From Micrasema longulum (lineage: Eukaryota > Arthropoda > Insecta > Trichoptera > Brachycentridae), in assembly GCA_022494885.1 (NCBI GenBank), contig JAGVSM010000931.1, positions 1 to 64,000 of the forward strand: DNA of 64,000 bases, in the 5' to 3' direction. The first letter of the stretch is position 1, and each line of letters starts with the position of its first letter. The notes below the pieces were generated by a model. The model was not told the origin of the DNA and made no database searches. It saw only the letters and a list, made by a program, of their open reading frames with translations. A program made the position numbers and the translations under genes. This document shows, piece after piece, positions 38,401 through 42,149 of this stretch.

Positions 38401-39140
38401 GAAGGCAAGAATCTGTTTAATTCTCAGGGACGTGAAACATCAATAAATTATCAAAACCTACCCATAAATTGTACGACTAAAATCTTAGGCGCGACCGACA
38501 AACTAGTTATATGATCAGATAATAAAGTATAATCGTCACGAAACTTATTAAATATTTTTAGTTTCTTAATGTATTAACTTCCCAGCGATATTCGTCGAAA
38601 TAGCCGAAATGCACGTCGGTTTTATCACATAAATGGTACGGGATATATTAGGCTACGTTACACGGTTCTAAAACCGCTGGATTATGATGAACTGACACAC
38701 ATCAGCTGATTATTAGACACGTGCGTGAGGTAAATTAGAAAAGAGGCGATACTTTTGAAGCATTGTTATGGTATTGTACTATCAATAGACACATTAATGG
38801 ATTTCTGAATAAACTTCAGCAAAAATGGCCGGTCTAAAGACCCCATCTTGAAATCGCCTCCATGTTGCAAAACGTGAACCATTTGCAATTTCGTACATTA
38901 CCTCGCAGGGTGTGTAAAGATTTCTAGCTGAGAACCTCCCAATGATGTAAGAAAAGGAGGGAATCGAAGTAATTTTACATAAATACATAGCAATTCGAAA
39001 ATCTAGGAATGCCGGCCGGCTAAATGCATAAATGGACCTACCTTAACAAAGCTTATAGACGTGGTAGTCCCTTCGACGTCAACAATTACTACGCTGGATT
39101 TCAGTGTCTTTTCGTCGATATTTCCGACACTTTTCTCCAT
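9797..39140 (-). CDS. Enoph1: Enolase-phosphatase E1 (methionine salvage), six coding exons, with a long acidic C-terminal extension
   Basis: Coding exons in order are 39140-39042, 17671-17516, 15957-15815, 15580-15324, 12153-11984 and 11434-9797. All have GT/AG borders and matching phases, giving about 820 residues. The enzyme is a HAD-superfamily phosphatase of the methionine salvage pathway: it enolises and dephosphorylates 2,3-diketo-5-methylthiopentyl-1-phosphate. Family motifs are complete: DVEGTTTSISFVK (nucleophile Asp21), YVYSSGS (153-159), GGKRESQSY with Lys190, and VFLTDV with Asp215. The human enzyme is about 261 residues and ends near the EASAAREAGLN part; here a further roughly 545 residues rich in Glu, Lys, Asp, Ser and Thr follow, all in one exon. 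I recall that some annotated insect homologues also have long acidic tails, but cannot check it. The first intron is about 21.4 kb and full of transposons. The start Met is 20 codons before the catalytic motif, as expected for the family. The 5' UTR and promoter probably lie just right of 39140. Confidence 0.9.
11527..11696 (-). mobile_element. tRNA-derived SINE, family C
   Basis: On the minus strand the head carries an A-box-like TAGTGGTGAAGACG and a B box GGTTCGATTCCC, followed by a short body and an A-rich tail (T run on the plus strand at 11526-11534). The same family occurs at 44228-44403. It lies in the last intron of the phosphatase gene. Confidence 0.7.
11651..11725. repeat. Perfect 30-bp inverted repeat at the SINE head
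   Basis: Positions 11651-11680 and 11696-11725 are exact reverse complements separated by 15 bases. The left arm is part of the SINE tRNA-like head, so the right arm is an inverted duplication of that head at its 5' border. The RNA of either strand could form a long hairpin. Confidence 0.85.
11984..12153 (-). CDS. Enoph1: Enolase-phosphatase E1, coding exon 5
   Basis: 170 bases encode EASAAREAGLNTVLVVRDGN, then SAEDREAYCCITSFQDLPMM and a basic stretch STKRKQDSAPEE. The REAGLNTVLVVR and CCITSF blocks are the C-terminal part of the catalytic fold. The KRK cluster could be a nuclear localisation signal, which is an inference. It ends at GAG/GTAGCT, phase 0. Confidence 0.86.
12785..12850 (-). 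repeat. Penelope-type terminal sequence with a hammerhead-like core
   Basis: Read on the minus strand, CTGAAGA is followed by a possible stem (GCCC with GGGT), then GAAA and, a few bases on, a CTAA. This order matches the conserved core of hammerhead ribozymes found in Penelope-like retroelement repeats. It lies just downstream of the GIY-YIG fragment at 13026, which supports the assignment. The stem is short, so ribozyme activity is only inferred. Confidence 0.45.
13026..13530 (-). pseudogene. Penelope-like retroelement: linker and GIY-YIG endonuclease domain, broken
   Basis: The minus strand encodes SGIYELTCTCPGSYIGQSGR followed by YRVKEHLASH, the two signature blocks of the GIY-YIG endonuclease of Penelope-like elements. 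The domain runs to the TAA at 13026-13028. Upstream in the same frame, WVKLNYIGNTSNKIKQ and FCNKKSLGQ resemble the linker between reverse transcriptase and endonuclease, but one in-frame TGA interrupts it near 13400. The reverse transcriptase itself is not found, so this is a 5'-truncated dead copy. Confidence 0.8.
13729..14396. mobile_element. Non-autonomous DNA element with CAGGT ends and TA target sites
   Basis: The ends CAGGTGAACGTCGTTTTGCG and, inverted, CAGGTATACGTCGTTTTAC (with further GCCGG matches inside) are flanked by TA on both sides, as for Tc1/mariner or pogo-type transposons. The 668-bp interior has no transposase signal. It is best described as a MITE-like deletion derivative. 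Confidence 0.65.
14603..14698 (-). mobile_element. SINE family A, tail-side half of an interrupted copy
   Basis: CACCTAATGGTGCATAGG followed by CACTGCATTGGT matches the 3' body of SINE A copies at 16481 and 36765. The match stops at ATGAAGGT and resumes at 15108, with a LINE tail between, so the SINE was split by a later insertion. Confidence 0.7.
14740..15107 (+). mobile_element. LINE 3' end inserted into a SINE
   Basis: The plus strand reads VVAARLWNNLPTNVRDAPSL then TFKSRLKCHYLNI and a stop, the typical C-terminal tail of CR1/L2-like reverse transcriptases. A UTR with GGTAGGTAGGAAGAAATTGCC and an AAATAAATAAAT end follows. Similar UTR pieces occur near 35430, 50690 and 56515. Confidence 0.7.
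15108..15272 (-). mobile_element. SINE family A, head-side half of an interrupted copy
   Basis: The tRNA-like head with a decayed B box (GATTCGATTCCAGA on the minus strand) and the motif GTGGTGTAGTAATCAGCGCC completes the SINE whose other half is at 14603-14698. Confidence 0.7.
15324..15580 (-). CDS. Enoph1: Enolase-phosphatase E1, coding exon 4 (HAD motifs II-IV)
   Basis: 257 bases encode VYDDVQPCLEKW, RLYVYSSGSVLAQ, HFDTAVGGKRESQSY and AVFLTDVVE. These supply HAD motif II (Ser in SSGS), the motif III Lys and the motif IV Asp. It is GC-rich compared with its surroundings, like the taranis-like exon. The last base joins the exon at 12153 to give TDVVE-EASAAREAGLN. Confidence 0.9.
15815..15957 (-). 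CDS. Enoph1: Enolase-phosphatase E1, coding exon 3
   Basis: 143 bases between a TTTCAG acceptor and a CA/GTAAGT donor encode ESSKEEQISGVAGNLKWLIS and then HLKQLSGLIWEEGYTKGDIK. The LKQLQGHxW-type motif of the cap domain is recognisable. The exon leaves two bases of a codon, completed by the first base of the exon at 15580. Confidence 0.85.
16008..16165 (+). mobile_element. tRNA-derived SINE, family B
   Basis: A head with GGTCCGTGGTTCGAATCCTA (B box) is followed by a body with GTGAGTTATTTACAACTCG and AAAATGGCCC and an AT-rich tail. A second copy lies at 51134-51300. It sits in the phosphatase intron between exons 3 and 2. Confidence 0.65.
16300..16465. mobile_element. Fragment of the GAGGAAGTTC MITE
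   Basis: The block with CTTGTGACGTCACACGGA and CAATCAGCAGAACTCA matches internal sequence of the MITE copies at 46332 and 53529. Neither terminal inverted repeat is preserved. Confidence 0.5.
16481..16722 (-). mobile_element. tRNA-derived SINE, family A, near full length
   Basis: Minus-strand head GGTGTAATGGTTAACGAG (A box) and GGGTTCGATCCCCGACA (B box) are followed by a body with GGAATATTCTAG-type sequence and a tail region CACTGCATTAG. The same layout recurs at 36765 and 37548, and inverted at 35956 and 40548. Confidence 0.75.
16838..17470 (+). repeat. Interspersed repeat starting CTAGCGGACCCGAC, possibly Helitron-derived
   Basis: The sequence starts CTAGCGGACCCGACGGACAT and has the internal block TTACCAAAAATCCAGTAAAAA shared with 32461-32850; 18750-19040 is a more diverged relative. 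The end contains AAAACCGCATGTAAATCGGT followed by AAGCCGTTTAGGAG. Such AAACCGCAT ends are common on lepidopteran non-autonomous repeats, sometimes assigned to Helitrons; that class is recalled, not shown here. Confidence 0.5.
17516..17671 (-). CDS. Enoph1: Enolase-phosphatase E1, coding exon 2
   Basis: Fifty-two codons between a TTCTTCCAG acceptor and an AAG/GTACAC donor encode EKLFPYATEKVADFLEAKW through EGAVPIPDK. The LFPY and DGAVPIP-like blocks are characteristic of the cap region of enolase-phosphatase E1. Both ends are phase 0. Confidence 0.88.
18750..19040 (+). repeat. Second, diverged copy of the CTAGCGGACC-type repeat
   Basis: The region from GCAAACGTCAAACTACG through GAATTTAAGGAAAGAGCCTG aligns by eye with 16960-17290 and with 32690-32850. 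The start of the element is missing. Confidence 0.45.
19776..20346. mobile_element. Inverted-repeat DNA element with CACCARTRAATG subterminal repeats
   Basis: The left end GGTCAAAGCACCAATGAATG and the inverted right end GGTCAATGCACCAGTAAATG agree at nearly every base. Similar CACCAGTGAATGACCA and AGTAAATGAC motifs recur inside at about 19975 and 20310. The interior has a short minus-strand ORF (MTKAVGGHIFW, 20253 down to 20050) of unknown meaning and no transposase. Confidence 0.55.
20410..20790 (+). mobile_element. LINE 3'-end fragment (RWFGHVERM family)
   Basis: The plus strand reads DRCTNVEIRALCKAEISTID, then after a stop ALRWFGHAERMDRERT, and after frameshifts the equivalents of the better copy at 26220. 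The end CTTACGGGGAAACGGCGGGA matches the 3' end of that copy. Dead. Confidence 0.7.
21168..22438. mobile_element. DNA element with repeated GGGTCC-AAGTAAC motifs, hosting a nested MITE
   Basis: Ends GGGGTCTAAAGTAACA (21168) and, inverted, GGGGTCCGAAGTAACAT (22438) form an imperfect terminal repeat. Variants of the motif also occur at about 21185, 22203-22218, 22223-22238 (inverted) and 22252-22266. These may be transposase-binding sites. No transposase ORF is visible. A MITE is inserted at 21688-22106. Confidence 0.55.
21688..22106. mobile_element. GAGGAAGTTC MITE, copy nested in another element
   Basis: Left end GAGGAACATCAGCGCTACGG, right end CACTGAACTTCCTC. The flanks TCACAAT and ATTGTGA extend the inverted symmetry. 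Internal blocks GACGTCACTAGTTCATATGA and GATGTCACATGCGGAGTAAT recur in the other copies. Confidence 0.65.
22910..23665 (-). pseudogene. LINE reverse-transcriptase C-terminus (CR1/L2-like) and 3' UTR, broken
   Basis: The minus strand reads LINAFVVSRVDYFNGIYAGL, LQSVLNAAARLIFG, ITPLLRELHWLRLPHRVEYK and, after breaks, IPLRKQRTKFGERAF and TAWNALPAEVR. These are the conserved end of CR1/L2-type reverse transcriptases. Stops interrupt it, and the catalytic part is missing. Tails of the same family are at 31510-31860 (plus) and 41640-41815 (minus). Confidence 0.75.
23666..24040 (+). repeat. Interspersed repeat with GTTTGTCCAAATGTTTGTAG
   Basis: This block runs from GAGTTTGTCCAAATGTTTG through AAAGTGGCCACTTAAACCAG to CATCCCTGTTGTAATTTG. 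Related copies occur at about 34225-34510, 35635-35860 and 40860-41170, with shorter ones at 47400 and 50150. The class is unknown to me. The internal GTAAAGTGGCCACTT is a short palindrome present in several copies. Confidence 0.5.
24737..24944. mobile_element. Fold-back element, 208 bp
   Basis: Arms of about 76 bp (24737-24811 and 24868-24944) are near-perfect reverse complements, both carrying CATGCGTTGTGTCCCGGTCC or its complement, around a 56-bp centre. The ends are CCGGAGCCG. No coding capacity. Confidence 0.75.
25515..25645 (+). mobile_element. SINE family C-like copy, plus orientation
   Basis: GGGATCGATTCCAGG is a decayed B box, followed by GCTGTAATCACCACTG and TTAGGCCTCGTGTGATGC before an A run. 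This matches the reverse complement of the SINE at 11527 and 44228. Confidence 0.5.
25880..26169. mobile_element. Fold-back MITE with CAGGGTG ends and TA target sites
   Basis: Arms of about 100 bp share CTGTCACATCCGAAACCACG, CGATGATCAGTATG and AAGAAGACATAT in inverted orientation. The outer bases are flanked by TA. Inside, AACAAATGGTT and AACCATTTGTT form a further hairpin (about 26009-26047). Best fits a Tc1/mariner-type non-autonomous element. Confidence 0.7.
26220..26985 (+). pseudogene. LINE reverse-transcriptase C-terminal segment (RWFGHVERM family), best copy
   Basis: The first frame (26240-26710) gives LMNVDKSKVMVFERDEN, VEEFVYLGSMFTRDGKAEKD and LVPTLMYGI, the thumb and C-terminal region of non-LTR reverse transcriptases. 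After a frameshift near 26570, DRCTNVEIREVCKAE, LRWFGHVERMDGERTAKRIY, GCRKRGRPRKTWHD and SILSAYPYGETA complete it to the stop at 26967. The catalytic core is absent. Relatives in the window are at 5862, 20410, 31415, 31863, 49746 and 58462. Confidence 0.8.
27507..27569. repeat. GTACGTCG minisatellite
   Basis: Six perfect 8-bp units GTACGTCG (27507-27554) are followed by GTATGCCG and a partial unit. Each unit contains the self-complementary GTAC and a CG. It directly precedes the GC-rich block at 27580. Confidence 0.9.
27580..27850. other. GC-rich block in the phosphatase intron
   Basis: A sharply GC-rich, CpG-rich patch with CCGCGGCCCGCCGCCGCCGG lies in an AT-rich intron. It has short ORFs on both strands but no protein family I recognise. 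The composition resembles the coding exons of this genome, so it could be an exon or promoter of an unrecognised transcript, or recently acquired sequence. Confidence 0.4.
27768..28435 (+). repeat. Duplicated block of about 90 bp flanking a MITE
   Basis: GTGCGTCGTCCTGCACACTG through ATCCACGG and GCGTCATATTGTTTCAT at 27768-27852 recurs almost unchanged at 28345-28435. Between them sits the MITE-bearing insertion 27855-28323. This is far longer than a target-site duplication, so a local duplication plus insertion is likely. Confidence 0.65.
27855..28323. mobile_element. MITE-containing repeat (pair with 33604-34074)
   Basis: The outer part ATCCGTTAACTCTTCAG and GGTACGAACTTAGGGTCA and the MITE part (CGTATTATCAGCGC to GGGCTGAACTTCCTC) both match 33604-34074 closely. 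The left MITE end is decayed (AATTCAGTGAA). The two copies share more than the MITE, so a larger unit has moved or been duplicated. Confidence 0.6.
28500..28770 (+). repeat. Fragments of two interspersed repeats
   Basis: CCTCACTGGGGTGTCCCGTGCC resembles the start of the repeats at 50335 and 55858. AATTTGGACAAACTCAAAAC near 28740 matches the TTTGGACA family seen at 5140 and 30280. No ORF. Confidence 0.4.
30315..30920. mobile_element. ATAGTCC-ended inverted-repeat element, copy 1
   Basis: The left end ATAGTCCTTAAAATACAGCT and TGATTAGAATGACAG is repeated inverted at the right end (CTGTCATTTTAATCAAGC and TTTTAAGGGCTAT). The interior, including GTAACGTCTAAGGAGTGATT and GATCGGTACATGATCAGTGA, matches the copy at 48830-49370. 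No transposase is visible. Confidence 0.7.
31415..31505 (-). mobile_element. LINE fragment (RWFGHVERM family), 3'-terminal piece
   Basis: The minus strand reads ILSAYPYGEMA before a stop, like the end of the copy at 26220. The upstream portion of the same copy reappears at 31863 after an inserted LINE tail. Confidence 0.6.
31510..31860 (+). mobile_element. CR1/L2-like LINE tail inserted in another LINE
   Basis: The plus strand reads IPLRKQRTKFGERAFAVAGP then TAWNALPAEVR, RKKLKTHLFSKSFE and a stop at about 31723-31725. The 3' UTR ends with GCGCCCTTGAGGTATTATAT and AATGGCGC. It is the same family as 22910-23665, in opposite orientation. Confidence 0.75.
31863..31990 (-). mobile_element. LINE fragment (RWFGHVERM family), upstream piece
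   Basis: The minus strand reads INKIKKGSLRWFGHVERMDE, equivalent to the part of the family just before the segment at 31415-31505. The middle of the LINE is missing, replaced by the inserted tail 31510-31860. Confidence 0.65.
31993..32170. mobile_element. GAGGAAGTTC MITE, left half of a split copy
   Basis: AAGCGCTATGATTTTAAAAG, ACTCCGCATGTGACGTCACA and GTAACCGGAAATGTATAACA align with internal MITE sequence up to about ACTGTCATCTGGTT. The alignment resumes at 32850. Confidence 0.55.
32275..32420 (+). mobile_element. LINE 3' UTR piece with GTCTGCCTTAAAACAGG
   Basis: TTTTTGCATAAAAATGTCTG followed by CCTTAAAACAGGTTGTAC is the reverse complement of sequence at 42000-42070 and 59520-59595. At the latter it follows a reverse-transcriptase tail. 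It lies inside the split MITE. Confidence 0.55.
32461..32850 (+). repeat. CTAGCGGACAAGAC repeat copy inside a split MITE
   Basis: It starts CTAGCGGACAAGACATACAT and shares CTGCTATTAGCTTTGAAAAA and ACCAAAAATCCAGTAAAAAG with 16838-17120. The 3' part seen at 17300-17470 is absent. Confidence 0.5.
32851..33025. mobile_element. GAGGAAGTTC MITE, right half of a split copy
   Basis: ATGAACTATTGACGTCATTC through CAATTTCCCGTAGGGCTGAA and GTTCCTC is the distal half of the MITE begun at 31993. The insertion of a LINE UTR and a CTAGCGG repeat between the halves shows the MITE is older than both. Confidence 0.55.
33390..33450 (-). mobile_element. Remnant of the CR1/L2-like LINE tail
   Basis: GCGCAATTTTCGTAATATAG followed by TACCTCAACGGCGCTT matches the 3' end of the LINE at 22910 (GGCGCCATTTTCGTAATATA). 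Only the terminal piece is present. Confidence 0.5.
33604..34074. mobile_element. MITE-containing repeat, second copy
   Basis: The MITE proper begins AGGAAGTTCAGTG at 33724 and ends GATTGAACTTCCTC at 34074. The preceding 120 bp (CCGTTAACTCTTCAGATAGG onward) is shared with 27855-27975. Both terminal inverted repeats are legible here. Confidence 0.65.
34155..34510. repeat. LINE scrap followed by a TTTGTCCAAAT-family repeat, minus orientation
   Basis: 34155-34225 resembles 5930-5990 (GGTAAAACATATACC, GACGAGGACGACA), a scrap of the RWFGHVERM LINE. From 34225 the sequence TTAAGTGGCCACTTTACACA and ACAAAAATTTGGACAAACTC is the reverse complement of the repeat at 23666. Confidence 0.5.
34580..34980. 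other. Unassigned, relatively GC-rich segment
   Basis: It contains two GGCGAGGG-type phrases (GCAGGGCGAGGGAATGC and CCAGGGCGAGGGTAGG) and an open 61-codon plus frame from 34805. Composition differs from the flanks. I see no protein motif and no matching copy elsewhere in the window. Confidence 0.3.
35635..35860 (+). repeat. TTTGTCCAAAT-family repeat copy
   Basis: GAGTTTGTCTAAATGTTTGT, TACTGGATTTCACCCCCTAG and CAGGTCATAAGCCCTGTAAA match the copy at 23666. The central GGCCACTT block is missing, so it is internally deleted. Confidence 0.5.
35956..36180 (+). mobile_element. tRNA-derived SINE, family A, plus orientation
   Basis: The head GGCCTCGTGGTGTAGTGGTT holds the A box and GGTCTCGGGTTCTATTCCCG the B box. 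The body contains CAACACTATAATATTTCA. This is the clearest head of family A in the window and resembles a tRNA in its first 75 bases, but it lacks a credible cloverleaf for a functional tRNA. Confidence 0.75.
36420..36605. other. Unassigned segment of higher GC
   Basis: CCCTGGCTGACGATCGGATT, CCCGGCGAAGTGGCTTCGG and CACCACGGAGAAAGGTG stand out from AT-rich flanks. This may be part of a LINE 5' region, but I cannot confirm a reading frame or family. Confidence 0.25.
36765..37013 (-). mobile_element. tRNA-derived SINE, family A
   Basis: The tail portion CACTGCATTGGTACACCAAT, the body GGGACTATGAAATATTCTAG and the decayed head GAGTTCGATTCCTGACG (minus strand) follow the same order as at 16481. 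Confidence 0.7.
37157..37372. mobile_element. GAGGAAGTTC MITE, truncated copy
   Basis: It begins GAGGAAGTTCGGTGT and includes TACTCCGCGTGTGACGTCTC and ACGTAAACCGGAAATCTT, after which the match is lost. The right half is missing. Confidence 0.6.
37548..37795 (-). mobile_element. tRNA-derived SINE, family A
   Basis: GTGGTACATAGGCCACTGCA, CAGCCCAGGGACAGTGAAAT and the minus-strand B box GGGTTCGATTCCTGATA mark another near full-length family A copy. Confidence 0.7.
38163..38420 (+). CDS. Unrecognised 85-residue ORF inside the phosphatase intron
   Basis: A plus-strand frame starts MNNRGVCKIKMDPKTFERFF and ends FWGNNRRQESV. A second Met (38193) gives MDPKTFERFFLEYSKED. Its amino-acid composition is protein-like (aromatic, charged, no low complexity), and it is antisense to the host gene intron. 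I do not recognise the family, and no other copy is present in the window. It could be a small gene, one exon of one, or a transposon remnant. Confidence 0.2.
   Translation: MNNRGVCKIKMDPKTFERFFLEYSKEDNSNDVVSRFFKFPNNRTHFVSFHNSTFIVDQKASNPVTKEKIVRHFVFWGNNRRQESV
39042..39140 (-). CDS. Enoph1: Enolase-phosphatase E1, coding exon 1 (HAD motif I)
   Basis: Thirty-three codons start with ATG at 39138-39140 and end at an AAG/GTAGGT donor. The exon encodes VVIVDVEGTTTSISFVK, the diagnostic first HAD motif of enolase-phosphatases. It is in phase 0 with the exon at 17671, which continues EKLFPY, exactly as in family members. It lies far from the other exons and could easily be missed. Confidence 0.88.
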
Positions 39141-40439
39141 TGTAACACTTTTTATGGCTCGTACGAAAACTTATGGGAAGTTGAGCCGGAAAAGTCACAA
39201 ACTTATCGATTTGACTAGACGCAAACCGCGATATCTCAAATAAGATGCGCGAAGCAATCGCCACCCGTTGGGTCTGCCTCGCCTGGCCTGTCTGATGAAG
39301 CCACTGCCACCTAGAGAGATGAATGGATATTTAGTATTAAAACCCCTATTTTATAATTTAGTAAGACCTTTAGTCAAAAAAATATAGCCACGGTAATTTG
39401 ACAATACTACAGAAAACCGAATACCCTAGCTCTTTTTGTACAGGGTTGAATTCTACATACTGCACAGACAGCTGCTCAACCAACGCATATATTTCAGGGG
39501 AGTAGCTTTTATAATCCCAATCAGCTGACATTTTTTATTTTTTTAAATATATTTTTTTAATGTTTTAATGATTTATGAATGCATAGGTTTAGTATATGTA
39601 AATATGTAGCTATTGTAAAGCCAGTTCAATTTTTTAAAATATTTTTTTATATTTTCCATTTTTGTTCATTGCATTAATGAAACATATTTTTAAACGTTTA
39701 TTTAGATATTAAAATACATTGCATTAACTCCAATCAAATCAAAAGTAACGTAAATTAAATTAAGTAACAAACGCCATTAAATAATAAACACATTGATATT
39801 GTTTCAATATGTTTTCATACACATATAGGAAGGGTGCTGTAAATCTAATGGTTAAAAATATATAAAAGTAATGCATTTAATCAAATAAAAAATATACAAT
39901 TATGGTGGAGACAAATTTATAAGTTTAGTTATTTTTGACCATTAGATTGATGATCCAATTACTATAACATGTCCAATAACTAAAACACCCACCCTTTATA
40001 TAATCTATAACCTCAGCTTAATTTTAAAATACCTAAGTAATATATATATGCTTAAAGTAAAAATAATCTTATTGACATTAAAAAAAGGTGCAATTTGTGA
40101 AATTTACTTATTGACACATGATAACGCGAGTTAAGTATTTATTAAGATTCTTTTTTATGAATATTTATCAATTTTGGTTATTTTAATATTCAAACAAAGA
40201 AAACAAAATACTGAACAAATGTGCAATTTTCAAAGATGTTTAGCAATTTGTGTTTGTTCACATTATTTATGTTTTTTTTTTACGCATGCCAAATTCTCAT
40301 TAATTTTGCCCGCAACCAATAGTGCAAATAATATTTTTACAAGTGCATGAATTACGAGTTACATTATTTCGTATTATACAGCGATAAAAAAAATATTTTA
40401 GACACATGCATACATCCAATGAATTATTTTTGTTTCAAG

Positions 40440-40530
40440 TGTATAAGAGTACAGTTCTATGTGTAAAATAGAACCAGAACCCTGGATTTTTGAGTTGATA
40501 GCTACTCTTAAGTAAAAATCACGGACAAAA
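40440..40530. repeat. Short repeat shared with 45868-46059
   Basis: GTTCTATGTGTAAAATAGAAC and the following GATAGCTACTCTTAAGTAAA match the reverse complement of sequence near 45945-46010. It is an uncharacterised interspersed repeat. Confidence 0.4.
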
Positions 40531-40547
40531 AATCGAGTGAAGATAAG

Positions 40548-40790
40548 TCGACCTCATTGTGTAGTGGTTGGCGAGTTTGTCTACCATTATTGAGATCCTG
40601 GATTGGATTCCTGGCAGGGTAGACGAAACATGTTGATTTAAAGGGTTGCTTAAACTGAAATATTTCATTGTTTCTAGAATGGCACCTGAAGTAAACGATT
40701 CACCTTACCTTCATGTAACAAATTAGGCTGCATTTGGTTTATAAATGCAGTGCTCCATACAACGTTGGTTGTGAAATGAGCAATGATGAT
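40548..40790 (+). mobile_element. tRNA-derived SINE, family A, plus orientation
   Basis: TCGACCTCATTGTGTAGTGG is the head and GATCCTGGATTGGATTCCTG a decayed B box. The tail CCTTCATGTAACAAATTAGG and AATGCAGTGCTCC corresponds to the family A 3' body. Confidence 0.65.
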
Positions 40791-40859
40791 GAAATATTTA
40801 TAGATAAATTTTATTAGTAAGCTGAAAAAAATTGCCTGGAAAAGTAAAGTGAACAATTA

Positions 40860-41170
40860 CAATTTTACAATATTTGAGTTTGTCCAAATATTTGTAGACA
40901 AAATACTGGGGGAGTCATTGAGATTAATAAATTACAACAGAGATGGAGAATACCTTAAAGAAGGGAATATGGAAGTCTTGGCATTAACAGGGCTTCTGAC
41001 CTATCATTGGCTGGTTTAAGTGGCCACTTTACACACTTTGTACCATTCCCCATTCTGCCTATGTTTAAACATCCACATTTCTTCAACTCTTCCATCTGTT
41101 GACTTAAGTGAAGTAAAAGAGCTGAAACCTTTTTCACGCGAGTGAGATTCATCCGGCTGAATTTTTTTTC
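40860..41170. repeat. TTTGTCCAAAT-family repeat copy
   Basis: GAGTTTGTCCAAATATTTGT, then CATTGGCTGGTTTAAGTGGC and CACTTTACACACTTTG, with pieces in both orientations. The copy seems rearranged relative to 23666. Confidence 0.45.
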
Positions 41171-41185
41171 AGGCGTTGCCTAGTA

Positions 41186-41319
41186 GGTGAATTTTTAGAT
41201 ATAGATTATTTTAGTTACCTATGAATGTTTTAAGCACCAATCCAGAAATACAGCTAAAATACTTAAGCTGTATTTTTGGATTGGCTTGAAAAGGTAGGTA
41301 TGAATAGAAAAATTCACCA
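41186..41319. mobile_element. Small fold-back element, 134 bp
   Basis: The ends GGTGAATTTTTAGAT and ATAGAAAAATTCACC are inverted. In the centre CCAATCCAGAAATACAGCT and AGCTGTATTTTTGGATTGG form a long hairpin stem. Confidence 0.65.
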
Positions 41320-41639
41320 TTCTAATTTTATGCGACTTTATTTTTACCTCCAAAATGTATTCATTTTGAATTAATTTAGAATACTCCCATGGTCACTGCC
41401 TTCTGTATCCAAATAACGGCGTCGTGACAAAATATTGGCGGGTAAGTTCAAAAATTTTCAAGTATTTTTATAACTTCCGTAGGTAGTTCATGAAATAAAA
41501 ATTAGTATTGTCAACTCTGTAAAGGAGACTTTATTAATAAAATACGGAGTAAATTATTTTTATAATTGTATTATATACATTTTCACTTTTAAAAATTTGT
41601 AATTTGAGTAAAATAATTAATTTTGTTATCACATGCAAC

Positions 41640-41815
41640 GGATTTATTCAAATGATTTAGAGAACAAGTGGGTTTTAAGTTTTTTCCGTAGCATCACTTT
41701 ACTCTCACAGTTTAGCACTTCTGCTGCGAGAGCATTCCATGCCATAGGGCCTGCAACCGCAAATGCGCGTTCACCGAATTTAGTGTGCTAGTTGCGTGGA
41801 GGTATATAAATAAGA
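41640..41815 (-). mobile_element. CR1/L2-like LINE tail
   Basis: The minus strand contains frames equivalent to FGERAFAVAGPMAWNAL and KKLKTHLFSKSFE, with changes. Same family as 22910 and 31510. Confidence 0.65.
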
Positions 41816-41989
41816 CGCATTTAAAAAATGGCACCGCGCTAATGTTCAAATGCTAATGCTTTTGCTGGTGTTATGTTTATTTTTACCCTACACAAAGTAT
41901 GTATTAATTGTCTACTAATGAAATAATAAAAATAATAATCATAGTTTTTTAACAAAATAACAATTACTTTATCTACTAGATATACACTT

Positions 41990-42080
41990 AGGTAATAGAT
42001 TTGTTTAGTCTGCCTAACTAGGTACAACCTGTTTTAAGGCAGACATTTTTATGCAAAAATAAACAATAACATTATTCAAT
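41990..42080 (-). mobile_element. LINE 3' UTR piece with CCTGTTTTAAGGCAGAC
   Basis: AGTCTGCCTAACTAGGTACA and CCTGTTTTAAGGCAGACATT are almost identical to 59530-59580, where they follow a LINE coding tail. The following CAATT units (42078-42100) form a short tandem repeat. Confidence 0.55.
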
Positions 42081-42149
42081 TCAATTCAATTCAATTCATT
42101 TATTTAAATATAACATATACATTACAAACACATATTTAATACGCACATA

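Larger units (their letters stand above)
17672..39041 (-). other. First intron of the enolase-phosphatase gene, about 21.4 kb
   Basis: The donor is AAG/GTAGGT at 39041 and the acceptor TTCTTCCAG at 17672. The interior holds no recognised host exon and is mostly mobile DNA, listed separately. Stretches where I see nothing nameable include 17700-18750, 19041-19775, 24040-24730, 28780-30250, 30921-31410 and 38420-39040. Confidence 0.75.
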
